From: Campanula takesimana
Lineage: Eukaryota > Streptophyta > Magnoliopsida > Asterales > Campanulaceae
Length of the DNA: 64,000 nt
Assembly (NCBI GenBank): GCA_026119855.1
Contig: JAOWBW010000254.1
Span: 1,340,605 to 1,404,604, forward strand
Direction: 5' to 3'
Below the pieces are notes generated by a model. It saw only the letters and a list, made by a program, of their open reading frames with translations. It did no database searches and was not told the origin of the DNA. A program made the position numbers and the translations under genes. Of this stretch, positions 44,070-55,363 are shown piece after piece. Within the stretch, counting starts at the first letter, position 1. Each line of letters opens with the position of its first letter.

Positions 44070-46170
44070 GTTGGGTATGCCAAACACTCTAAAGCTTTTC
44101 GCGTTTTTAATAGATCTACATTAGTGATAGTTGAATCTGTACATGTTACATTTGATGAACATTCTCTCCTTGAGACACATTTGGCTCCAAATGTTACTGA
44201 TGATTCTGTTGAGCTTAATGATACATGTGCTCCTATTTATGTTGCGCCTACTCAAAATAAGAATCTATCAACTCAAGGAAATCCATCCACATCAGTTGCG
44301 CTTATCTCCTCATATGACGCGCCAAATGGATCATCAGCTGCGCCTCACTCACATGTTGCGCCTCTTGATGCCTCTCATGCGCCTATATCTACTGCTGCAT
44401 CTGGTGTAAACCCAAGTTTTAACTCTACACCAATTCAACCCCCAAATTTTGATGATTTAGAATCTGGTGAAGATGTACCAATTAAAGACCTTCAAGTTAC
44501 TACGACTCAATCTAACTTACCTCCTGAAATTCATGAAGTTAGAGGTCACCCAATCAATAATATCATTGGTGATCTAAACGATGGTGTTCGTACAAGGAGA
44601 GCTACAAAATTTGATGCTTACACTGCATTCATCTCTCAAATTGAACCAAAGAAGGCTGATGAAGCGCTCTAAGATCCTAATTGGGTTGTTGCAATGCAAG
44701 AAGAACTCAATCAATTTGAACGATGTAAGGTTTGGACTCTTGTTCCAAGACCAAATGATCAAGGAGTGATTGGTATGAAATGGGTGTTCAGAAACAAGAT
44801 GGATGAGAATGGAACCATCACAAGAAACAAAGCAAGATTGGTTGCACAAGGCTATAGGCAAGAAGAAGGAATTGATTACGATGAAACTTTCGCACCCATA
44901 GCAAGACTTGAAGCTATCATAGTATTTCTAGCCTACGCAGCTCACAAGAACTTCAAGTTATATCCAATGGATGTGAAGAGCGCATTTCTAAATGGTGAAC
45001 TCCAAGAACAAGTCTATGTTGCTCAACCACCTGGGTTTGAAGATTCAAAATTTTCCAAATCATGTGTACAAACTTCAGAAAGCTTTGTATGGACTCAAGC
45101 AAGCACCAAGAGCATGGTACGATACACTATCCAAGTTTCTCATTGAAAAAGGCTTCACTCGCGGTAAAATCGATACAACTCTTTTCATTGCCAAACATAA
45201 TGGTCATAAATTACTTGTTCAAATTTATGTTGATGATATTATATTTGGTTCTACTAATGAATTGTTGTGCAAGCGCTTTGAGAAACTAATGAAGAGCAAG
45301 TTTGAAATGAGCATGATGGGAGAACTCACATTCTTCCTCGGGCTTCAAATCAAGCAAATGAGTGAAGGCATATTTATAAATCAAGCCAAATACACAAAGG
45401 ACTTAATCAAAAAGTTTGGATTTGAAAATGCCAAAGCATATGATACTCCAATGGCTACTGGCAACAAACTCGACAAAGATTTAAAAGGTAAACGTGTTAA
45501 TCAAACGCTCTATCGAGGTCTGATTGGCTCGCTCCTTTATCTTACTGCTAGTAGGCCCGATATTATGTTTAGTGTTTGTGTTTGCGCTCGTTATCAATCT
45601 GACCCTAGAGAAACGCACTTAATTGCTGTGAAATGTATTATAAGATATCTCTCCGGCACTGTTAACCTTGGACTTTGGTACACCAAAGATTCGAATTTTA
45701 AACTTGTAGGTTATTCAGATGCGGATTATGCAGCGTGCATAATTGATAGGAAAAGCACAAGTGGCACTTGTCATTTCCTCAGATATCGACTTGTGTCATG
45801 GGCGAGTAAGAAACAAGCTTCAGTATCTGTCTCAACAACCAAAGCCGAATATATCGCTGCGGGAAGTTGTTGCTCTCAAATACTATGGATGAAGCAGCAA
45901 TTGGTGGACTATGATATCATTGAAGAAAATTGTCCCATCTACTGCGACAACACTTCAACAATTGCGGTTTCTGAAAATCCTGTCATGCACTCAAAGACCA
46001 AACACATCGACATCAAATATCACTTCCTCAAAGACCACGTGGAGAAAGGCAATATTCATTTGGAACACGTGGGAACCGACTATCAAATCGCTGATATTTT
46101 GACGAAAGCACTTGACGCGAAACGGTTCATATTTTTGAGAGGTGAAATGGGTATGCTTGAACTCAACTAG
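44070..46170 (+). pseudogene. Element B reverse transcriptase and RNase H
   Basis: Continues the integrase/RT linker directly after D2 (GYAKHSKAF, then a Pro/Ser/Ala-rich linker with many TGCGCCT words). RT motifs: GMKWVFRNKMDENG, PMDVKSAFLNGEL, QPPGFED, YGLKQAPRAWYDTL and the catalytic QIYVDDIIFGST near 45220-45255. RNase H has YSDADYAAC, STTKAEYIAAGSCC and YCDNTSTIAVS, with a C-terminus ending GEMGMLELN and a stop at 46168-46170. Breaks: a TAA at 44670-44672 before RT, and one extra base near 45053 that shifts frame inside RT. Catalytic residues of both enzymes are kept. Confidence 0.92.
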
Positions 46171-46262
46171 AATTCAATATATGCACACCCTTTCAACTTC
46201 CCATCTTTTTAAAATTTTCAACCTTTTATTTCCTTATCTGTGCAATTTTTTTAACCTAACCC

Positions 46263-46273
46263 TATATATAATC
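46263..46273 (+). promoter_or_regulatory. Internal TATA box upstream of the env-like ORF of B
   Basis: TATATATAATC sits 92 bases after the RNase H stop and 135 bases before the ATG of the next ORF. A CT-rich tract (46291-46375) of the kind found in plant 5' leaders follows it. This suggests a separate internal promoter for the extra ORF (inference). Confidence 0.5.
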
Positions 46274-46407
46274 AACCTATCCTACCAACACTCTCTCTCT
46301 CTCATCTCAGTCTCTCTCTCCCGTCTCTCTCTCTCTCTGCTCTCTCTCACTTTCGTTTTCTCTCTTTCTCTCTATATATACTTCCTTTTTAATTTCTTAT
46401 ATATTTA

Positions 46408-49400
46408 ATGGGTCCTAAGAGAACAACTAAAGCCAATCAAGATGAGATGGTATGAATTCTTAACCCTCAATCTCCAAAGTTTCTGCATTTTTTTTCTGTC
46501 ATCTCTGAGTTCGTCTTTTTTGAAAAACCCGGATGAGTTTATCTTGATAAATCTCTCTTCGGTGATCCGTCTTCGAAATCGTTTTTTGGGTCATGTTCAT
46601 TTCATGATTTCGAGTCTTTTGAATCCAACATTTTTACGATCAATTCACTATTTGTTGCGAATCTGAAGTTTTTGTATTTTTAAACTTTTCAAATTTTCGA
46701 GTCTTTGAATCTATTTTCTGGATTCGTTGTTGATTTGTTCTAGTTTTGGTTTACATATTTGTGATCCTTGTCTTATTGCGGTCATTTTGATATATTGTGT
46801 GCTTGATTTGGTGAAGTTTCACGTTTTATGTGTTCTTGGTGTTCTTCGAGCACTCAAGACATGTTCTTCGTTATTTTTGCATGATTTGAGTTTCAAAATT
46901 TTCAAAACTTGTTTTTCAAAATTTTTATATTTTGATTCTTAAAATTGCATATGCATGTTTGATATGTGTTTGTATGTTTTCGTGTGTTTTTATACTTTGT
47001 ATCAATTTTACATGAATTTGCGCCTAAGTGTTGGTTATGCACCCTATGACCTTATGCGCATCTATTGATTCATGCGCCTAACAATTGTTTGCACCAACAA
47101 ATGTTATGCGCCTCAATCATTCATGCGCCTAAAGTCCTTACGCGCCTAAATTTTACTTAGTCTAATTCTTGTTTAATTTTTACTTAGTATATCTCATAGA
47201 ACCATAATATGTGCCTCGTAGTTGTATGCACCTACAACATATATGCGCCTAATAATAGTATGCGCATGCTATTTCTTATGCGCCTATATATTGTCCTGCG
47301 CCTACTCTATACTTAGCTCATTTTATGATTCTATGCGCCTACACTACTAACTTCACTCAAATGTTTACTTTTCAGGACCCTGTAAATTTCAGACCTGGTG
47401 AGACAGTTGATCTTGCTGAGCTCTCAGTTGATCCAATGGGAGTTGAAATCCTTTCAACCCTTCACATCGCTGGACTCACTCCTTTATTCACGTTGGATCA
47501 ACCATTCTTTTCTCCGCTCCTCGTTGATGAATTCTTCTCAACCGCTGCTCTAGTTGAGACTCCTACTGACGGATATGTGCGCTACAGGATATGCGCCACC
47601 GTTCAGAATGTGGCTATAACTATCTCTATGGGCACAATCAAGAACATCGTGAGTTTCAGCACTACTGGCCCTCAGGGTGTTTCTGGTCAACCAAACTCTT
47701 ACTCAGTTGCAGATCAGAATGCTATAGCTCGCAACTATCTACAAATTCCTACTCTTCTAAACAACATCAAAAACGTTGAGATAAGAGATGGTGGAGATCT
47801 TCTCGCTCATATAGCGCATCTTGTTGATACTTCGATCGTGTTCAAGACCGGGAATGTGAATAGATTCACTGTGGAGAAGTGGGAATATACTGCAGCCATC
47901 ATGGGGAAGACTAGACTGAATTGGCCTCAGATCTTGTTCAAAACATTGTCTGACCAAATTGATAAGTATAACAAAAACAAGGCTGATGGGAGAACCAAAT
48001 TCAAAACTCACTGCAGAATCCTTACTAAAATTTTCCTAACTTATCCTGAGTTAGTCAAGTTTTTGAGTGAGAACCCTGCATACAAATCTGATGATGTTCC
48101 AATTTTTGGAAAAGCCAACTTGGATCTTAAGAAGCGCAGGAAGAAGCCGGTGAAGCGCACAATGGGAATTCGGATCAAATCTATTGAAGGGTTAGTTGAT
48201 GAAAATACTGAATCAGATGATGCGCCAGTTCCAAAAGGCGCACCAACAAAGAAGAGCGCAGATTCCGAAGGCGCCAGTCATCGCGCAGAAACCATGGCAG
48301 GCGCATAAAAAAGCAAGGGCAAAAGGATTGCTGATGACCCTCCTAGAGCTGCTATCAAGCGCACTAGAGTTGAATCTGATGAGGATAGAGATCTAAGGAT
48401 TGCGCAGGAAGCTAGCAGACTTGAGGCTCAAAAGAAACGAGATGAAGATTTTCGAGCCAAGAAAGCAGCTGAGTTAGAAAAGAAGGAACGCAAGAAAGGC
48501 GCTGGTTCAAGTGCAGATGCTGAGAAAGGCACAGTCGATCCCGCACCTACTCAACACGCGCCACCTCAACGCGCCCTCGTTCCCCGTGTGCCTCCAGTTC
48601 CATCTACAACTACTGCGCCCCCTCCAGTTCCTACAATTCCTATATCTCCCACTCAACAAAAATTCAGGCAAGATCTCAGAAAAGAATTATTTGGAGATGA
48701 TGATTCAAGTGAGGGGGAGCAAAATATTCCATCAACTCTGTCCCCATCTCATGCGCTTCCTAGCACCCCTGCACCTCCTCCTTTTGCTCCATCAGAATTG
48801 AGCGAGGTACTCTCTGTTCTTAAATCTTTGCAGCAGGGGCAGACCAGTTTGGAGCAAGGCCAGACTCATATTAAATCTCAATTTGAGCTCCTCACTTCCA
48901 TGCTCACTGATCAGTCTGAGGAGATTGCTGCCATTAAGGGGGAGATGAATTCAATCAAGGCCAAACTCTCTTCTACTCCTCCGGCGCAGACACAGACTCA
49001 GGTACAAGCTCAACCTGATTAGGCGCGCACTTCATCTACTGCGCCTCCTACCTTCATACCTCAGTCTGCTACATCTCAGTCCAACATGAATGTGTTAGTT
49101 TCAAAGATGGATGTGTTGAAAGAAATGATTGTCACTCACTTCACTGCTGCTCACTCAAGATCAGACAGACGCGCAGAACACATTTCTTCTGATATTATCA
49201 CTGCTCAGAATGCTATTGAAGCTCATCTTCAAATATTAGAAGAAAATGTGTCTCAACAGCATCAAATTACTCAGCGCTCCATTGATGAGTATCAAAACAT
49301 CAACGTTGATCACTTGCGCTACATCAGAGACGGTGTCACTGAAACTCATACTTTTCTCACCGACACTCATTCTAATGTCAACCGCGCCTATCAACTTTCC

Positions 49401-49472
49401 AAGAAAATACAGCGCTCCGTTTCAGAAATCGAAGAAGGATTGAAGGATGAAGACGCGCCACAAAATCCTTAG
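46408..49472 (+). pseudogene. Element B env-like extra ORF with predicted intron
   Basis: Predicted exon 1 at 46408-46449 (MGPKRTTKANQDEM), intron 46450-47375, exon 2 from 47376 (DPVNFRPGETVDLAEL). Exon 2 is one continuous frame to 49472 except for two single-codon stops, TAA at 48306 and TAG at 49020. About 712 codons in total. The N-terminal ~310 residues form a folded-looking domain resembling the 'putative plant transposon protein' found in such extra ORFs. Lys/Arg-rich and Pro-rich linkers and two C-terminal coiled coils (about 48800-49000 and 49086-49450) follow. I see no signal peptide or clear transmembrane segment, so 'envelope' is a positional label only. Function unknown. Confidence 0.7.
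46450..47375 (+). other. Predicted phase-0 intron in the env-like ORF
   Basis: GT at 46450 directly follows codon 14, and AG at 47374-47375 follows 'tttacttttc'. Removal keeps the frame exactly. The body is T-rich, as plant introns are. The last 330 bases carry about a dozen ATGCGCCTA-like words at irregular spacing. Confidence 0.55.
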
Positions 49473-49974
49473 TTTTCTTTGATTATATGTTGTTAGAACT
49501 TTTTGTGATTAGAAAATTTTACTAGTGTTTTAGTGCTTACATGTTTTAGCACCTTTTGATTTTGTTCTGTTCAATACTTGTAATCTGTAACTCCTACACC
49601 TTGAGTATTAATGAGAACAAAACATCACTTTTGTTTCAAAACTTGTTCACTCAAACGTCTTGTTTGTAGAACATTGAATGTTGTTTAAAATCATATGCAT
49701 CATATTTGAACTGCTTCATATTTCATGCATTGAGTTTAAACTTTGTTTAAACACATTTCAAAACTAAAACTCATATCATTTTTGAATGTGTTATAAACTG
49801 TTGTTTCTATCTTTCCATTTGTAATGTTTTATCCTTATTGGAATAGATTAGAAATCTATATCTTGGACTAGTGTGTGCATTAACTTGAGACATGATTTAC
49901 CAATATCATTTATTTGGACATGTTTTTATCAAGTATAATGTTTGTCCTTGATATAATAGGTAATGGAATCAATC
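49473..49974 (+). other. Element B 3' untranslated region
   Basis: AT-rich and non-coding, between the extra ORF and the polypurine tract. No feature recognised. Confidence 0.6.
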
Positions 49975-49975
49975 A

Positions 49976-49987
49976 AATAGGGGAGAT
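49976..49987 (+). other. Element B polypurine tract
   Basis: AATAGGGGAGAT directly precedes the 3' LTR start TGTTGGGTATGC. Confidence 0.8.
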
Positions 49988-51463
49988 TGTTGGGTATGCC
50001 CACATATATCTCAATTTCAATGTAATAGGATTGATTAGATTTGATTGATCCATCACCTAATTTTTATTTCATGGACTTTAGACCCACATGTAAGAAGTAT
50101 TTATACTTCATTTTTTTAGGTTGTCCATTGTAATAGAATAGGCTTAGAAATAGGGCAAGAAGATCAAGATTCAAGAAAATCACTGACTACAAGCCATGCG
50201 CCATGCGCCTCCAAACCATGCGCCATGCGCCTTCAAGCCAGCCATGTGCCATGCGCCTCCAGGCCACACGCCATGCGCCTCCTTGGTGCGCGCACATGAG
50301 TATGCACCTAGCATCATCTAATGTACCCCATTGGCTCATGCGCCTCTCTATCTCACGCGCCTCAACATAGTGTGTTTAACACTCAGTGATTTAATGAAGA
50401 TTCAAAGACTTGAAGAGAATTCAAACTACGCCAATGATTCAAACGATGGTTAAATAACACGTGTGCGCCCAAATTGAGGACACCTGTCCACAACGGTCAC
50501 AATTGTGTTATGTGTCTAACGGCTATAAAAGGACACGTGCTCCACTCAATGAGCGACAGCACATTTGTCCTTTGCTCAGAATCATCATGAATTTCCAACG
50601 GCTGGTTTTTGGGATTTCACTATAAATACCACATAACTTCAAATTTCTTGAAGTTGCTGAGTTGCAAAAGAATTGCTAAGATTTCCAAGAATTTCTCTCT
50701 CAATCATTTGTTGAAGATTTGAAGATTGCCTTTAAAATTCTCAGATTCCTCAAGAACATCTTCATACCTTCATCCTTAGCCCAGATCTTCAAGCTATAAC
50801 ACTTTAGTTTTCTTGTGCTCTCAATCTCAAAGATCTAAAGAGCCTTGATACTAAAATCACACACGCACCTCTTTAAAGTTTGATCACTTAGATCTTTCTT
50901 TAAGAGATACACCGGTTATTGTTTTGGATTTGTTCATTCATAGAATATTAGATCTTGAGTTAGTGCATAAGCTCAAACGATTGTAATTTGTAACACTCAC
51001 TCATTATATAAGATCTTCATTAGAAATCCAAGACTAACCATCTTGGTAGGGGATGTAGATCTTTACTTTGATCGAACCTCTCCAAATAGCGCGTATTAAT
51101 TACTTGTCATTTACTTTCAAGTTATTATCTTTACTCACTATTTGCTTGTTTATCATTGTAGATTGATTGATTTGAATTGTGTTGTGATTGGTTATATCAT
51201 TTGCCTTAATTCCTTATTTCACCCATTTTGAGCCAAAATACTTAGAGTGTGTGTGCGCCCCCTTTATCATACTTTGCGCCTATTTACATTACTAAATTCC
51301 GCTGTGCATTTCACTCACTCACTTAGGCGCATATCATAACGCTTATTTGATAAAGTGCGCATTTGCAATTGAGTTTATCAAGGGTACGAAAAGAATTTTA
51401 AAACAGCTATTCACCCCCCCCTCTAGCTATTTTTCATACCCTTGTTGCCCTTTGGGACCAACA
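49988..51463 (+). mobile_element. Element B 3' LTR
   Basis: 1476 bp, TGTTGG...CCAACA. TATA box at 50621-50628 (tataaata). The U3 contains a dense run of CATGCGCCATGCGCCT words at 50195-50350. Parallels the A LTR throughout but clearly diverged. The next five bases are AAGCA; no matching left duplication is found because the 5' end of B is damaged. Confidence 0.93.
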
Positions 51464-51485
51464 AAGCAAAATATTAATTTACCTA

Positions 51486-51990
51486 CTCATTCATCTCTCT
51501 TTAAGATTTATAACACTAAAAAAATATTTAATTCATAATGAATCTATCTTTTAATTTTATATGACTTTTCATATTCAGTTCCTTTAAATTAAGTTAAACG
51601 TATAATGTTTCATCTTTTTAGACTTATTATATTCATATATATTTATTAGATGTTTTAATTTTAAATTAAATTTAATTTATATGTAAAGAGTTTTGATAAT
51701 CCAAATATTATGTCATCTTATAATTCATGTCCTTTAAAGACTTGTTGCATAAATAAAGTAGAATTAATTCATAGTGGATCTAACATTTGATTTTAAAAGA
51801 CTTATCATATTTAATTAATCATTAAAATTAGTTTGCATCTTTTAGCACTTATTATATGAACATATATTTATTGCATGTTTTAATTTAATTTAATTTGATT
51901 CATAAATAAAAGACTTTTGTTGATCCAAATTCAACCACTCATTCATCTTCCTTTAAGATTTATAACATAAAAACTTTTTAAAAAAAAAAA
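51486..51990. repeat. Degenerate tandem repeat, ~226-bp unit
   Basis: Two units and the start of a third. Shared words are 'ctcattcatctctctttaag' at 51486 and its variant at 51938, 'ttcataatgaatct' near 51530 and 'ttcatagtggatct' near 51769, and 'tatatttattagatgttttaattt' and its variant near 51850. Non-coding, AT-rich. Confidence 0.7.
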
Positions 51991-52036
51991 AACTCTTTTT
52001 CTCAAAAAGCTATCATTATGGACAGTTTAATTAATA

Positions 52037-52040
<4 letters not shown>

Positions 52041-52077
<37 letters not shown>
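52041..52077. repeat. (TA)n microsatellite
   Basis: Eighteen uninterrupted TA dinucleotides plus one base. Confidence 0.97.
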
Positions 52078-52079
<2 letters not shown>

Positions 52080-52658
52080 AGTTGCTAAAGGTATTCTAAC
52101 AAGTGGCCATATTTTTCATGACTAAAATACCCTCAATTTTATTAATGAACCAAATCTGAAATAAGGGTTAAATAGTAATTTAAAGAAAAGTTAAAAAGGT
52201 TTTCCATTGTACGCATAAATCAAGCTGCACTACCTCCTCCTCAAGGCTACGATTGCGTTCATCTCCTCTCTAAAACATTTTCATATTACCAAACAGTAAT
52301 TACAAAGCCCAAAAATTCATCTAATTTTCAAATAAAAACATTCCGCAAGCTTTCTCCATTAATGGAAACACAAGTCAACCCTGGCCAGACGGTGGAGCAA
52401 AGAATGGAAGTAGGAGCATCAGGAAAGTAGTGAAGAATACTTTTAACCCCATTTCTCCTCGTCAATCGAAAACCCAGATCACGGTTGATTAAGGAACGGA
52501 GCTCTGAGGATCATCGGTAGCCAAATCCAATCAGACTCCTCGAGCATAACAATTTACACAGGAAGCCAACATTTCACCTCAAAACCCCACCCAGGATTAG
52601 ATGATCTGGATTGAGACTTGATATTTTTTTTATTGTGAAGCAATTGAAAACTGATGTT
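52078..52658. other. Unassigned host or old repeat sequence left of element F
   Basis: No coding similarity seen. It includes a less AT-rich part at 52200-52600. It continues after F at 63853, which shows the insertion point of F. Confidence 0.4.
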
Positions 52659-52663
52659 AATTA
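52659..52663. other. Target-site duplication AATTA of element F (left)
   Basis: AATTA precedes TGTAACACCCC and recurs at 63848-63852 after the right LTR end TTTTACA. Confidence 0.9.
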
Positions 52664-55318
52664 TGTAACACCCCGAATTTTCTTATAATATCTGAGCATT
52701 TAATGGCATTAAATATCAATAAATAACAATAATAAATACTTCAATTTAGGGTTCACAACGGCCCCTTATTTAACCATAAATTCAAAACAATAGCGGAAGC
52801 GTAACTTAAACTTGTCTTGGTAGGTAATACCCCTAACCATCAATGTACTTCAACTTACATCACAACAAATAAACGTACTTAAAACTATTAAATTAAGAAT
52901 CTTCGATCCACCGTCTTCCTACGGCTGCTTTCCCTGTCTTGTCCTTCTACTTAAATCCTGAAACAAAATTTATAGAGAAGGGATGAGCGAACGAATGCTC
53001 AGTAAGTTCGTACGTGGCCTCTCCGGTTACTAAGGAGAGACGACCAGAACGAATACTATGAATAACTTTTACAAAGATAGGTTCAGTTACTTTTGGATTC
53101 AAGACTGCAGAACAATACAGTCTTATTACTTTTAAGATTTTTACTTCCAAAGGATTATGGCACTACAATCCAAAGGGATTCATTCAAGTTCCGTCAATTC
53201 CTTGGTAACGTACATTATAACCTCAATGCCAAAGGTACAATTTGTACACCTAGCTTCTTCAGCCAATAGTGTGGGTCGTAACATATATGGTATCCACACA
53301 CATATGCTCGGGGTCTAGAATCATCCTTGTAATCAGACAATTCCTGAGAGAAGGCATGTGATCACTCATGCAATCCCTAGTTTAAGGACGAGTCTTTTCT
53401 AACTGGACTGTCCGTCAATGTCTTTTCTAACTGGACATTGGCTGCCTTAACAAGTAAGTGGTTAACTTACAAGTTAAAATGAGAACATACTAAGGTACAA
53501 GTATGTGATACAAGTTTCAAACTTCGATACTTAGTAGATCGATGGGGACATCACTAAGTATAGATTCTTTCAAGGAACGTTCAATAACGCAGAGTTCATT
53601 CAAATACTATCATGCCATACTGATAGCTAACTTTAGAAAATACGGAATTCCAATAAACAGGAGTTCAAATACTGTAAGGAACGTAATCCCTTACCTGAAT
53701 TGCTTTTCCTCGCAATCTCCTCTCTGTGCAAATCTACAAGGTACGGAGTAATTTACTTTAGTACTCTCAACATTGTTAACTATTTCTACTTAGTTAACTG
53801 AGAGATGCGGTTTGACTTCTTTACTTCGTTACTTCTTTTCTTACGTTCAAGTTCCTGACTTTGATGTGCGAGTCAGCCCTTTAACTTTAATATAATTGTA
53901 ATTAGGTCCTCTAACTTTGGGTTAATTACAATTTGGTCCCTCCACTTTGGGTTAATTGCAAATTTGTCCTTTAACTTTAAATTAATTGCAATTTAGTCCT
54001 TCAACTTTAGTTCAATTACAATTTAGTCCTTCAACTTTGGATTAATTGCAAATTAGTCCTTCAACTTTAGTTTAATTGTAAATTGGTCCTTCAACTTTGG
54101 ATTAATTACAATTCAGTCCTTCAACTTTCCTTTAATTACAGAAAGGTCCTTTGACTTTGGTTTTGTTCATAAGGTCCCCTAAGTTTCTGTTTTTAATCAC
54201 TTAGGCCCCTCTAACTTCAAAGTTTCCTTTTTATTTCGTCTAACTTTAATTCTTTTCAGTTTAGTCCTTTTCCGTTAGGAAACTAACTGAAACTTCTAAT
54301 CTTTTCCTTTCTCGTTAACTTTTTAACTTTCAAGGTCTTCCAAGTACTTATTCTATTTCTTCAAGTTAATTTTCTAACTTGTTAACAGTCCTTTTTAACG
54401 ATTTTGTTTTCTTTCCATTAGAAACTTAACGAAAACACTAACTTTCCGTCCCAATTCTTAACATCTTCAATCAAGAATCAACACCCACTTGATATAACCA
54501 AAACCGAATCATAATCCATTAGGGTTCATTGATTTTGATCAATCTTCCTAATTCTTTAATTTTTTCTAAATTCTCAAACATTGATTTTATTCATAACCAA
54601 TTAACAAAATCATCAAAATCAACAAAATAATTCTTCAATGAGAAATAGGCCATTCGGCCGAATGTTGCTATGGGGAGATCCATATTTTTTTTCATCTTTT
54701 GATAAACCCAATTCAACCTCAATGATTTATATGTTCAATTCCCAAGCATTGCATAATATAAATCAATTCAATTCATGATTATAAAATCAATCTTAAAAAT
54801 AAACTAACATTAAGATCATCTTTTTCGCATATCATATAGATCAAATAAATTAACCTCTTGAAGATTTGTCCTTATTTTACTAACATGCAAAACCCTAAAT
54901 TCACATCTTAAATTATGCATAACTTACAATTTACTAGCCCGAATTCAATGAAACAAATTTTGGAGAATAGGATTTAGCATTACCTTGAGAATGATCGGAT
55001 TACTTCTTCCAAAACAATGACGAAAAATTTTCTTCTCCCTCCTCCTTGGTTCGGCGGCTACAGTAGATTTTAGGGTTTTGTTTTCTTTTTTTTTTTTTTT
55101 AGTTTATGATAATAATGAATTCCTAATTTGACTAACTCAAGAATTTATACTTTGGATTGATTCCTAATTGGGTTGGGTTTACTAATACCAATTTCGGGCC
55201 AATCCAAATTCCTTGGGCCCACTTCTTTCAATTACTTTATAACTCTAATTATTGTTTAATTAAATTAGTAAAACCGAATTAAAATAAAACAAATAAAGAA
55301 AAAAATTCGGTTATTACA
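52664..55318 (-). mobile_element. Element F 3' LTR
   Basis: 2655 bp; plus-strand reading TGTAACACCCC...TTATTACA. Contains a ~30-bp minisatellite at 53885-54190. The small open frames inside are non-coding. Confidence 0.95.
53885..54190. repeat. LTR minisatellite of element F (3' LTR copy), ~30-bp unit
   Basis: About ten units near 'tttagtccttcaactttggattaattgcaa' with variation. The other LTR has the matching array at 62410-62705, so the array was present in the parent element before this insertion. Confidence 0.9.
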
Positions 55319-55340
55319 TTCTTACCCCCTTAAAAGAAGT
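55319..55340 (-). other. Element F polypurine tract
   Basis: Reversed, the sequence next to the 3' LTR reads TTTTAAGGGGGTAAGAA, a purine run placed directly upstream of the LTR. Confidence 0.8.
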
Positions 55341-55363
55341 TTGTCCTCAAACTTTGATAATTC

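Larger units (their letters stand above)
31098..51463 (+). mobile_element. Element B: SIRE-like copia element with extra ORF (split by D2)
   Basis: An 82-bp 5' LTR remnant, initiator-Met primer site, gag (31253), protease-integrase (to 34949), [D2 insertion], RT-RNase H (44070-46170), promoter-like region and env-like extra ORF (46408-49472), polypurine tract, and complete 3' LTR (49988-51463). Long gag, Ty1-copia pol and an additional ORF after RNase H are the marks of the SIRE/Maximus lineage. Each gene carries one or more stops or frameshifts. Most of the 5' LTR is missing, so LTR dating is impossible. Confidence 0.9.

Noticed and set aside
47325..47375. Upstream ATG of exon 2 (47325) as the start of the env-like protein
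   Set aside because: The codons 47325-47375 lie in T-rich, motif-filled sequence directly before a TTTTCAG acceptor, and the 14-codon exon at 46408 joins in phase. The spliced model is preferred, though an unspliced start at 47325 cannot be ruled out.
51464..51468. Target duplication linking the B 3' LTR (AAGCA) to the left edge of A (GCTTG)
   Set aside because: The two 5-mers are not direct repeats, so A and B are not the two ends of one insertion.
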